NCBI GenBank assembly: GCA_937902605.1
Contig: CALFNC010000104.1
Location: forward strand, 1 to 5,728
Source of the DNA: an uncultured Acidobacteriota bacterium
Lineage (GTDB): Bacteria > Acidobacteriota > Thermoanaerobaculia > UBA5066
DNA length: 5,728 bases
Reading direction: 5' to 3'
Positions 1 through 5,092 of the stretch are shown here, piece by piece. The position numbers and the translations under genes were made by a program. The notes below the pieces were generated by a model that was given only the letters and a program-made list of their open reading frames with translations, did no database searches and was not told the DNA's origin. Position 1 is the stretch's first letter; each line of letters begins with the position of its first letter.

Positions 1-2
1 CC

Positions 3-626
3 GAGAGGTTGTTTCGCCGCCAGGTCGAGTGGCTCGCGCGGAGAGGCTATCGGGGGATTTCCCTCCGGCGCCTCTTGGACCGAAACCTCTCGCCAGCGGA
101 GAAGCCGGTCGTGATTACCTTCGACGACGGATTCGACGGGGTCCGGAGGGTCGGCCTTCCGATCCTTCGGGAGCACAGCTTCTTTGCGACGATCTTCGTC
201 GTCGCTGGCCGGCTCGGGGGCGTCGACGACTGGAATGACGAACGTCCTGGAGAGAGGCTGCTGGACGCCGACGGGGTTCGTGCGCTGGCCGCGGCCGGAT
301 TCGAGATTGGCTCGCATGGGTTGAACCACCGGAACCTGATCGGACTCGACGACGAATCGCTCGCCCTGGAGACCGCGGGAAGCCGTCGGGTGCTGGAGGA
401 GGTCGCGGGCACGCCAGTCGAATCTTTCTGCTATCCGTACGGTGGCTTCGACGACCGGGCGGTGGAGGCCGTCCGGGACGCCGGCTACCGCGCGGCTACC
501 GTCATCCGGAGCGGGATCTGCGACCCGAGCGGAGATCTCTACCGGATGCGGCGCATCCCGGTCCGCGGGACCGACCCGTTCCTCGACTTTGCCCTGGCGA
601 TCACCCGCGGCCGGTCGAAGTTCTAG
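3..626 (+). CDS. Polysaccharide deacetylase (NodB homology domain), 5'-truncated by the window edge
   Basis: Carbohydrate esterase 4-type enzyme, expected to remove N- or O-acyl groups from a cell-wall or exopolysaccharide substrate with a bound divalent metal; the substrate cannot be told. Numbering from the in-frame TTG at 9: motif 1 TFDDG at 37-41 (D39 the presumed catalytic base, D40 a metal ligand), motif 2 SHGLNH at 102-107 (H103 and H107 the presumed metal-binding histidines), and an FCYPYGGFD stretch at 140-148 in the position of the third family motif. The frame is open to the left edge, and the residues just before the TTG (E-R-L) join smoothly to the 'FRRQVEWLARRGYRGISL' helix typical of these enzymes. 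The true start is therefore probably outside the window, and no Shine-Dalgarno for the TTG is visible. The C-terminus ends in a normal TAG. No signal peptide or membrane anchor can be judged because the N-terminus is missing. Family assignment is secure; biological role is open. Confidence 0.9.
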   Translation, partial: ERLFRRQVEWLARRGYRGISLRRLLDRNLSPAEKPVVITFDDGFDGVRRVGLPILREHSFFATIFVVAGRLGGVDDWNDERPGERLLDADGVRALAAAGFEIGSHGLNHRNLIGLDDESLALETAGSRRVLEEVAGTPVESFCYPYGGFDDRAVEAVRDAGYRAATVIRSGICDPSGDLYRMRRIPVRGTDPFLDFALAITRGRSKF

Positions 627-899
627 CCAAGATGGAACGACCGGCTCGCCGTCTCCGCCCGGTGGCGAGGTCTCCAGCGGGAGGTTCGTTAGCAGGAGGA
701 GGGATGTGAGCCATGCCGCGATGCCGATGCCGTTGTCCTCCACGGCGATCAGGTAGGCGCCGCGGCCGGGCGCCGGGGAGACCCCCCAGCGCGTCGGTTC
801 CGCGTCGGGTGCTTGGGGTTTCGCCTCCGGGCTCTTCACGTCGAACGGGACATCGGCCGTCCCGCAAGCGAGAATACCCTGGATGACGGTGACGAGGCA
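623..899 (-). pseudogene. Possible decayed minus-strand reading frame, tail to tail with the deacetylase
   Basis: The stretch between the deacetylase and truA has no intact plus-strand gene. Read on the minus strand in the frame with codons starting at 899, 896 and so on, it looks like coding sequence. Over the central 41 codons (roughly 800-680), G/C content is about 85% at third positions, 66% at first and 54% at second (hand count). The translation starts with a hydrophobic run ending in a lipobox-like ILAC (Cys codon 866-864), then a Pro/Glu-rich linker, then AYLIAVEDNGIGIAAWLTSL and a short Leu-rich segment. No ATG, GTG or TTG precedes the lipobox nearby, and this frame does not stop before the window edge. 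One shift at about 665-690 would bring it to a TAG at 625-623, inside the same CTAG that ends the deacetylase. It could be a gene remnant, a frameshifted sequence or chance; the family is not recognised. Confidence 0.22.
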
Positions 900-903
900 G
901 GGC

Positions 904-1740
904 GTGAGGCGGCCCCGACAGCGGGCACCAGAGGTCCGGACGGGCGAGACGGTCCTTCGGGCGACGATCGAGTACGACGGGACCCGATTCCGGGGATGGC
1001 AAGCGCAGATCAACGCCCGGACGATTGCGGGAGCCGTGAACGAGGCCATCCGAGAACGGCTCGGGAACGGCGTCAAGATGCACGGCGCGGGCAGGACCGA
1101 CGCGGGGGTACACGCCTTCGGACAGGTGGCTTCGCTCCATCTCCCGCCCGGCGTCGTGCCGGGCCCGCCCGAGCGGTTGCGGCGTGACATCAACGACCTG
1201 CTCCCCCCGGACATCAACGTCCTCTCCTTGCGGGAGGCGCCGCCCGGTTTCCATGCCCGGCACGACGCCAGGCTCCGGACGTATCGCTACCGGTTCTCCA
1301 GGCGCCGGACCGCGTTCGGGAAGCCATTCGTCTTCTGGGTCAAGGACACTCTCGCGGTCGACAGGATGGCGGGCGCCGTCTCGGCCCTCCCGGGCCGGCA
1401 CGACTTCCATTCGTTCTGCGAGAACCCGGAGGGACACGACTCGACTCTGGTGGATGTGGCGTTCGCCGAGGTGCTGGTCCCGCCCGAGGCTCCAGAACTG
1501 GTGCTCTTCCGCATCGGCGCCTCTCATTTCCTCTGGAAGATGGTCCGGCGGATCGTGGGAACGCTAGTGGAGATCGGCACCGGCAGGCTCCCGCCCGCCG
1601 AGATGGATCGCCTCCTGACCGAGCGTTCGTCCCGGACCGCTCCATGGACCGCTCCTCCGTCCGGGCTCTTTCTCGAGTCGGTCGCCTATCCTGGCGTGGC
1701 TCCGCCGGCCGCCGTTCCTCCTCTCCGGCCCGCGTTCTGA
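904..1740 (+). CDS. truA: tRNA pseudouridine(38-40) synthase TruA
   Basis: Cytoplasmic enzyme that isomerises uridines 38, 39 and 40 in the anticodon stem-loop of many tRNAs to pseudouridine. In order: the N-terminal strand IEYDGTRFRGWQ (codons near 967-1002), the catalytic motif GRTDAGVHA at about 1090-1116 whose Asp is the universal nucleophile, FHARHDARLRTYRYRF at about 1249-1296, the RNA-binding/active-site helix FLWKMVRRIVGTLVEIGTGRL at about 1528-1590, and the usual closing PPSGLFLESVAYP. All family landmarks are present. I chose GTG 904 because a GAGG lies at 894-897, six bases upstream; ATG 883 is in frame, would add seven residues and has only a poor Shine-Dalgarno. From 904 the protein is 278 residues, close to the bacterial norm of about 250-270, with a short Pro/Ala-rich C-terminal extension. 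It stands alone, with no companion tRNA-modification genes in view. Confidence 0.95.
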   Translation: MRRPRQRAPEVRTGETVLRATIEYDGTRFRGWQAQINARTIAGAVNEAIRERLGNGVKMHGAGRTDAGVHAFGQVASLHLPPGVVPGPPERLRRDINDLLPPDINVLSLREAPPGFHARHDARLRTYRYRFSRRRTAFGKPFVFWVKDTLAVDRMAGAVSALPGRHDFHSFCENPEGHDSTLVDVAFAEVLVPPEAPELVLFRIGASHFLWKMVRRIVGTLVEIGTGRLPPAEMDRLLTERSSRTAPWTAPPSGLFLESVAYPGVAPPAAVPPLRPAF

Positions 1741-1741
1741 T

Positions 1742-1764
1742 CCCCGGGCTGAGCCTCGGGGTTT
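1742..1764 (+). terminator. Small GC-rich stem-loop after truA, weak terminator candidate
   Basis: One base after the truA stop, CCCCGGG (1742-1748) can pair with CTCGGGG (1755-1761): seven pairs including one G-U, with a six-base loop, followed by TTT (1762-1764). The stem is good but the T tract is very short, so it may only attenuate or stabilise the truA 3' end. Its position argues against translation of the next gene starting at the in-frame TTG at 1763. Confidence 0.35.
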
Positions 1765-1789
1765 GACCGGCTCTGGCGCGCGTGCTTTC

Positions 1790-3145
1790 ATGCCATCCGT
1801 GAAACGGTCGTTCTACAGCCACCCTCTAGTCCTCTTCACCGCTTTCAGCATGCTCTCGGCGGCAAGCTGCCCTTTGGCCGAGGCGGCAGGGACGAAGCCC
1901 GCGGGTCCGGTCGCTTCCCCCCGTTTGAGCGTTCCCTTCCTCGAGGGCCGCCCCTTCGCCGAAGTCCTGAGGCGCGCCCGGGCCGAGAAGAAACCGATCA
2001 TGGTCGACCTGTACGCGACCTGGTGCGGCCCGTGCAAGCTCCTCGACCGGTCGACATTCGCCGACGAGGAGATCGGGGCGTGGGCGAGGCGGACGCTGGT
2101 GTCGGCGAAGATCGACGCCGAGAAGGGTGAGGGGCGCCGGCTCGCGCAGCGGTACGCCGTTCACTCGTTCCCGACCGTCCTCTTTCTCGACCCGTCTGGC
2201 GACGAGCTCGACCGGCTGACGGGGGCGTACGCCGCCGAGTCGTTCCGGGCCAACGCCGAGATGATCATGGCCCGGCGGAGCCAGTTGCAGCTGGTGATCG
2301 CGCAGCTGGGCCGCGAGTGGAGCATGGAGACTGCGCTCGGCGTCGTCTCCGTCCTCGCGCAGCGCAACGATCTCCCAAGACTCCGGCCCCTGGTCCTCCG
2401 ACTGGTCCGCGAGGACCTCGACCTTGCACACTCCGAGACCCTCGAGGCGCTCGGTGTCCTCTCCGCCCTCGAGGACTTCGACGGCCGCCTCTCCGCCGAG
2501 ACCGCGGACATGGTGTCCTCGTTCCTTCCAAGGCTCGGAGACGATCCTCGCAGGGGGTGGATGGCGGGGCATTTGGCCCGCGAGCTCGCGCGTGCCGGCG
2601 AGGCGGTGCGGACCCGCGCGCTGGTCGAGGAGACCCTCCGCGTCATCGGCGAGGGGAACCCGCTCGCCCCCGATCTGCTCGCCGCGCTGGGACAAGCTCA
2701 GAGGAAAGCCGGACTGCTCAAGGAGGCGGCGGTCTCGTTCGCGAGAGCCCTGAAGCTCGGAGAAGCCGCCGCGAAGTCTTCGGCGTGGGCGGCGGAGAGG
2801 AAGATCGAGCTGGCCGCGGCGCTTGCGAGCGCCTCGAAGAGTGCGGCGGCCGAGGCGACCCTCCGGGACGCCCTCCCCACCGCCGGGAACGATGCCAGGC
2901 TGCTGACCGCTGGCGCGCGGGTGTGGCTGACGTTGAAGAAACCGGAGGAAGCCACCGCCGCTTCCCGACGAGCAGTCGCCCTATCCCAGGGAGAGGACGC
3001 CGCGGCTCAGGCCGCCCTCGGCGCGTCCCTGCTGGCGAGCGGGGACCGCAAGGGCGCCGCGGCGGCCTTCGGCCGCGCACTGGAGCTCTCGCCGGAGGAC
3101 GGGGAGATCCGTCGCGAGATGACCAGCCTGAAGAAGAAGGGTTAG
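1790..3145 (+). CDS. Exported thioredoxin-fold protein with C-terminal TPR-like repeats
   Basis: 451 residues from ATG 1790. The N-terminus has KR at 5-6, then a hydrophobic stretch (12-25) and small residues: a secretion signal. C27 after A-A-S could be a weak lipobox, or cleavage could follow the AEA around 30-33. Residues about 50-165 are a thioredoxin fold, with DLYATWCGPCK at 73-83 (redox pair C79/C82) and the cis-proline loop HSFPTVLFLDPSG about 60 residues later. The remainder is Ala/Leu-rich and helical, with TPR-like units around 290-325 and 404-437 (the latter with ALGASLLASGDRKGAAAAFG). Such proteins act in the periplasm in thiol-disulfide exchange, with the TPR part presumably binding partners; the actual substrate is unknown. 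An in-frame TTG at 1763 would add nine residues, but it lies at the truA stem-loop and would bury the signal. No clear Shine-Dalgarno precedes ATG 1790. The 3' end converges on the next gene with overlapping stops. Confidence 0.85.
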   Translation: MPSVKRSFYSHPLVLFTAFSMLSAASCPLAEAAGTKPAGPVASPRLSVPFLEGRPFAEVLRRARAEKKPIMVDLYATWCGPCKLLDRSTFADEEIGAWARRTLVSAKIDAEKGEGRRLAQRYAVHSFPTVLFLDPSGDELDRLTGAYAAESFRANAEMIMARRSQLQLVIAQLGREWSMETALGVVSVLAQRNDLPRLRPLVLRLVREDLDLAHSETLEALGVLSALEDFDGRLSAETADMVSSFLPRLGDDPRRGWMAGHLARELARAGEAVRTRALVEETLRVIGEGNPLAPDLLAALGQAQRKAGLLKEAAVSFARALKLGEAAAKSSAWAAERKIELAAALASASKSAAAEATLRDALPTAGNDARLLTAGARVWLTLKKPEEATAASRRAVALSQGEDAAAQAALGASLLASGDRKGAAAAFGRALELSPEDGEIRREMTSLKKKG

Positions 3146-3672
3146 AAGGCCCCGGTCTCTTCTGGAGCCCGCTCGGCACGACGGCTGCGGCGCGCAGCCA
3201 GGAAGAAGATCGTGCCGGCCGAGAGGATCCGGACGGCGAGCGCGAGCGACGAGTAGCCGTGCAGCCGGCCCCAGGCCTTCCGGAGGGGGTCGCTTTTGTC
3301 GACGAGGTCAATGGCCACTGGCATCCGATCGCGAACAGAGACCATCTCCGGCGTGATGACCAGAAGGGATGCGAACGCCCCCGCCAGAGCCACGACCAGG
3401 AGACGGACGATCAGGCCCGTCGGAAAAGGGGAATCCTCCACGCTCTTCTTCGCGACCAGCACGAGGACGAAGAGAAGGGCGACCATCGCGAACGAGCCGA
3501 CGTCTAGGGCGTCCAGGAGCGCCCGGTTCACCAACCCTCCCAGGTGCCGGCTCCCCGCGGTCTCGAGGACGATCCGCGCGCCCGCGACGGCGAAGAAGAG
3601 GAGGGCGCCGCACCAGAGCGCCGAGGAGAAGAGGAGCAGCGTCCGGGCGAACGCCCGGCCTACCTCCTTCAC
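3142..3672 (-). CDS. DUF4149-like four-helix integral membrane protein
   Basis: A 176-residue membrane protein of unknown biochemical role. Four hydrophobic helices are visible at about 9-31, 57-74, 87-107 and 143-160. A polar loop between helices 3 and 4 contains PEMVSVRD and then DPLRKAWGRLHGYSS; the 'LHG-S' element just before the last helix is the feature I associate with DUF4149/TMEM205-type proteins. The C-terminus is Arg/Glu-rich and probably cytoplasmic. I chose GTG 3672 because it overlaps the upstream gene's stop as GTGA (3672-3669) and is preceded by GGGAGGAG at 3682-3675. A GTG at 3690 would add six residues and has no comparable ribosome binding site. The gene is therefore likely translationally coupled to the mqnD-like gene. 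A membrane protein beside a menaquinone enzyme is suggestive, but nothing in the sequence shows quinone binding. Confidence 0.8.
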   Translation of the reverse strand: MKEVGRAFARTLLLFSSALWCGALLFFAVAGARIVLETAGSRHLGGLVNRALLDALDVGSFAMVALLFVLVLVAKKSVEDSPFPTGLIVRLLVVALAGAFASLLVITPEMVSVRDRMPVAIDLVDKSDPLRKAWGRLHGYSSLALAVRILSAGTIFFLAARRSRRAERAPEETGAF

Positions 3673-4559
3673 CGCTCCTCCCGGACCCACTCCGGCTCGA
3701 CGCGGGTCGGGATCGCTCCGGCCGCGTGAGCGCGGTCGAGGAAGAGCCGTACGGCCTTCCGTCCCCGCTCCCCGTACGAGCGGGTCCAGTCGTTCACGTA
3801 CATCCCGACGAACCGGTCCGTCTTCTCCTTCGTCAGGCCACGAGAGAACCGCATCGCGTCGAGCAGCGCTGCCTCCCGATTCGCCAGGGCGTACTCGATG
3901 GACGCGCCCAGCGCCCGCGAGATCTTTCCGATCGTCACCTCGCCGAGGTCCTTTCGGACCGCGTTACCACCGAGCGGGAGGGGAAGCCCCGTCTCTTCCT
4001 TCCATAGGGCGCCCAGGTCCGCGATAAGGTGGAAACCGTCGTCACTCCAGGTGAGCTGCCCCTCGTGGATCAGGACTCCCGCGTCCACGGCGCCCGTTAG
4101 GACCGCGTCTCCGATCCGATCGAAGGGGACGACGACCGGCTCGGCCCCCGGGGCATAAAGGCGCGAGATGAGGGCGGCGGACGTCAACGTTCCAGGGACC
4201 GCCACCTTTCGTCCGGCGAGCTCTGCGAGCGACCGCGGTGCGGCGGGACCAGGCCGGCAGACCACGCACGGGCCGTAGCCGTCCCCGAAGGACGCCCCGT
4301 GCGGAAGCAGGATGTAGCGGTCTGCGAGATAGGCATAGGCGTGGAAGGAGACCGCCGTGACCGCCAGGTCGCCTTTGAGCGCGCGGCGGTTGAGCGTCTC
4401 GATGTCGGCGAGCTCGTGTCGATACCGGAGCCCTTCGGTGTCCACCGCGTTCTGCCTTAGCCCGTAGAACATGAAGGCATCGTCGGAGTCGGGTGAGTGC
4501 GCGAGGACGATCTCGTCCACGGAGTCGTTGGGGGGGACCGGTCGGTTCGTCATGGCCAT
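3669..4559 (-). CDS. mqnD: Futalosine-pathway menaquinone enzyme, MqnD-like (1,4-dihydroxy-6-naphthoate synthase)
   Basis: 296 residues with the periplasmic-binding-protein fold of the MqnA/MqnD family. MqnD converts cyclic dehypoxanthinyl futalosine to 1,4-dihydroxy-6-naphthoate in the chorismate-futalosine route to menaquinone, in the cytoplasm; there is no signal peptide. Landmarks: HSPDSDDAFMFYGL at 21-34, ADIETLN at 51-57, VTAVSFHAYAYL at 67-78, HGASFGDGYGP at 87-97, VAVPGTLTSAAL at 119-130 and AGVLIHEGQLTW at 160-171. The His of the IHE motif (H165) corresponds, as far as I can judge by eye, to the histidine proposed as catalytic base in the Thermus enzyme. The SPDSDDAF version differs from the SPCPND form of the best-studied MqnD, so the enzyme is a divergent member and MqnA (chorismate dehydratase) is a less likely alternative. 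ATG 4559 (or ATG 4553, two codons later) is preceded by a purine-rich AGAAAGAAG. No other mqn gene is in the window; the DUF4149-like gene follows with a 4-bp overlap. Confidence 0.8.
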   Translation of the reverse strand: MAMTNRPVPPNDSVDEIVLAHSPDSDDAFMFYGLRQNAVDTEGLRYRHELADIETLNRRALKGDLAVTAVSFHAYAYLADRYILLPHGASFGDGYGPCVVCRPGPAAPRSLAELAGRKVAVPGTLTSAALISRLYAPGAEPVVVPFDRIGDAVLTGAVDAGVLIHEGQLTWSDDGFHLIADLGALWKEETGLPLPLGGNAVRKDLGEVTIGKISRALGASIEYALANREAALLDAMRFSRGLTKEKTDRFVGMYVNDWTRSYGERGRKAVRLFLDRAHAAGAIPTRVEPEWVREER

Positions 4560-4689
4560 CGCGTCTTCTTTCTCTCGCTTCTCGTCGCGGTCGCGCGTCG
4601 GTTGTCGCGGAAGATCCTAGCGCGTGTTTTCGTCGCTCCGACTTCGTTCCCACGTCCGGTTTCGTGGCAGATCAAAAAAAAGCGACGCG

Positions 4690-4708
4690 TCAAGAAAAAA
4701 ATTCTTGA
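4690..4708. promoter_or_regulatory. Perfect 7-bp palindrome with A5 centre, candidate operator
   Basis: TCAAGAA (4690-4696) and TTCTTGA (4702-4708) are exact inverted copies around five A residues. CGCG flanks lie at 4686-4689 and 4711-4714. The right arm covers most of the -35 hexamer of the promoter at 4705-4732, so a protein bound here would block RNA polymerase. It lies in the AT-richest island of the window, next to an A8 run at 4674-4681, which may also bend the DNA. Confidence 0.45.
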
Positions 4709-4732
4709 TTCGCGGGAGGAAGTTCTTACAAT
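4705..4732 (+). promoter_or_regulatory. Sigma70-like promoter for the lysine-rich microprotein unit
   Basis: TTGATT (4705-4710) and TACAAT (4727-4732; five of six to TATAAT) are separated by 16 bp in an AT-rich island of otherwise GC-rich DNA. Initiation would be expected near 4739-4741, just before the A-tract and first hairpin. This is the only convincing plus-strand -35/-10 pair between the mqnD-like gene and the microprotein ORF. If correct, the ATG at 4731 lies inside the -10 box and is not translated from this transcript. Confidence 0.55.
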
Positions 4733-4742
4733 GAAGTCGGAA

Positions 4743-4783
4743 CAAAAAAAGCGGCGACGTGATCACTACTCACTTCGCCGCTT
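4743..4783 (-). terminator. Intrinsic terminator-like hairpin reading on the minus strand
   Basis: On the minus strand the stem GCGGCGA/TCGCCGC with an inner GTGA/TCAC extension (arms 4783-4775 and 4757-4749 of the plus strand) is followed immediately by seven or more T residues (complement of the A run at 4744-4750). This is a well-formed rho-independent terminator pointing toward the mqnD-like gene. No minus-strand gene lies upstream of it, so it may insulate the mqnD unit from antisense transcripts. Alternatively it functions only as the first hairpin of the plus-strand leader. Confidence 0.5.
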
Positions 4784-4914
4784 CTCGGAAGCCCCGATTC
4801 TTTGAAACCGATCTAACGACGGCAGCCGGCAGATCGGAAGACGCGTGGCCCCCGTCCTGCGAGGGACAGCCAAATTAGCACGCGGCTTTCGGCCCTGTCA
4901 ATCGACTCTGCCAA

Positions 4915-4924
4915 GAGGAGGTGA
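4915..4924 (+). promoter_or_regulatory. Near-perfect Shine-Dalgarno of the microprotein ORF
   Basis: GAGGAGGTGA is complementary to nine consecutive bases of the canonical 16S rRNA 3' tail. It is the strongest ribosome binding site in the window. The ATG at 4934 begins nine bases after its last base, slightly far but workable. It fixes the start of the 24-codon ORF and argues for high translation. Confidence 0.8.
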
Positions 4925-4933
4925 CATAAGCTC

Positions 4934-5008
4934 ATGGCAACGAAGAAGGCCCCGAAGAAGACCGCCAAGAAGGCCGCGAAGAAGCCCGTCAAGAAGGCCA
5001 AGAAGTAA
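4934..5008 (+). CDS. 24-residue lysine-rich microprotein with KKxx repeats
   Basis: ATG 4934 to TAA 5006-5008 encodes 24 residues, 12 of them lysine. After M-A-T the chain is five units of K-K plus two small residues (KKAP, KKTA, KKAA, KKPV, KKAK) and a final K, with no acidic, aromatic or cysteine residue. All twelve lysines use AAG and most other codons end in G or C, fitting the genome's codon bias. Repeats of this kind resemble the tails of bacterial histone H1-like and HU-like proteins, so binding to DNA or RNA by charge is the natural guess; it could also neutralise rRNA or other polyanions. Support for a real gene: the best Shine-Dalgarno in the window, its own promoter upstream and a strong terminator 38 bases after the stop. 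No signal peptide is seen. It is too short for domain assignment. Confidence 0.75.
   Translation: MATKKAPKKTAKKAAKKPVKKAKK
4943..5005 (+). repeat. 12-bp in-frame tandem repeat encoding KKxx
   Basis: Five imperfect units start at 4943, 4955, 4967, 4979 and 4991, each beginning AAGAAG followed by two codons chosen mostly from GCC, GCG, CCG, ACC, CCC and GTC. The last unit ends early in AAGAAG before the stop. Such an array can gain or lose whole units by slippage without changing frame, so length variation between strains would be expected. Confidence 0.8.
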
Positions 5009-5045
5009 GCCTAACCCACTAATATTAAAGATGTTCCGGGATACG

Positions 5046-5073
5046 GGGGCTCTTTTTGAGCCCCTTATTTTTT
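5046..5073 (+). terminator. Strong rho-independent terminator of the microprotein unit
   Basis: GGGGCTC (5046-5052) and GAGCCCC (5058-5064) form a perfect seven-pair stem with a T5 loop, followed by TTATTTTTT (5065-5073). It closes the transcript 38 bases after the microprotein stop and separates it from the PadR gene, which therefore needs its own promoter. Confidence 0.9.
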
Positions 5074-5092
5074 CCCCATTTTAGGTTCTGGG

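Larger units (their letters stand above)
4636..4741. repeat. Imperfect 12-bp inverted repeat in the divergent intergenic region
   Basis: TCCGACTTCGTT at 4636-4647 is matched in inverted orientation by AATGAAGTCGGA at 4730-4741 (11 of 12 positions, the inner nine perfect). The left arm lies upstream of the mqnD-like gene, and the right arm overlaps the -10 and predicted start of the plus-strand promoter. It could be a shared regulator site for both divergent units or a chance pair; there is no direct evidence of function. Confidence 0.35.
4739..4933 (+). other. Long structured 5' leader of the microprotein mRNA (possible cis-regulatory RNA)
   Basis: About 190 nt lie between the predicted transcription start and the ATG, with no convincing ORF. 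Consecutive hairpins can be drawn by eye. H1: AAGCGGCGA (4749-4757) with TCGCCGCTT (4775-4783), extended by GTGA/TCAC inside. H2: CCGATCT (4808-4814) with AGATCGG (4831-4837). H3: CGCGT (4842-4846) with ACGCG (4880-4884), enclosing GGC/GCC and GTCC (4854-4857)/GGAC (4864-4867). Near the ribosome binding site, GACAG (4865-4869) can pair with CTGTC (4895-4899), while TGTCA (4896-4900) can instead pair with TGACA (4922-4926), enclosing the GGAGG core. These pairings are mutually exclusive, as in a translational switch, but this is not shown. No known riboswitch class was recognised. Confidence 0.4.

Noticed and set aside
1..620. Minus-strand frame open through the whole deacetylase gene
   Set aside because: It uses the same codon boundaries as the sense gene; antisense stops need TTA, CTA or TCA sense codons, which are rare in GC-rich genes, so openness is expected. 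The conserved motifs lie on the plus strand.
713..886. 57-codon plus-strand ORF preceded by AGGAGGAGGG (692-701), ending in an ATGA overlap with the ATG at 883
   Set aside because: Its translation is Arg/Pro/Cys-rich and many codons end in A or T, against the strong G/C third-position bias here; it reads as an out-of-frame shadow.
4600..4700. Minus-strand promoter for the mqnD-like gene (TTGACG at 4693-4688, TAGGAT at 4619-4614)
   Set aside because: The two elements are not at a workable spacing and neither has a good partner hexamer; the true promoter could not be placed.
4813..5001. Minus-strand ORF rich in Phe/Ala (hydrophobic, membrane-like)
   Set aside because: It is the direct complement of the AAG-rich KKxx repeat; AAG becomes CTT and neighbouring frames give TTC/TTT, so the hydrophobicity is an artefact.
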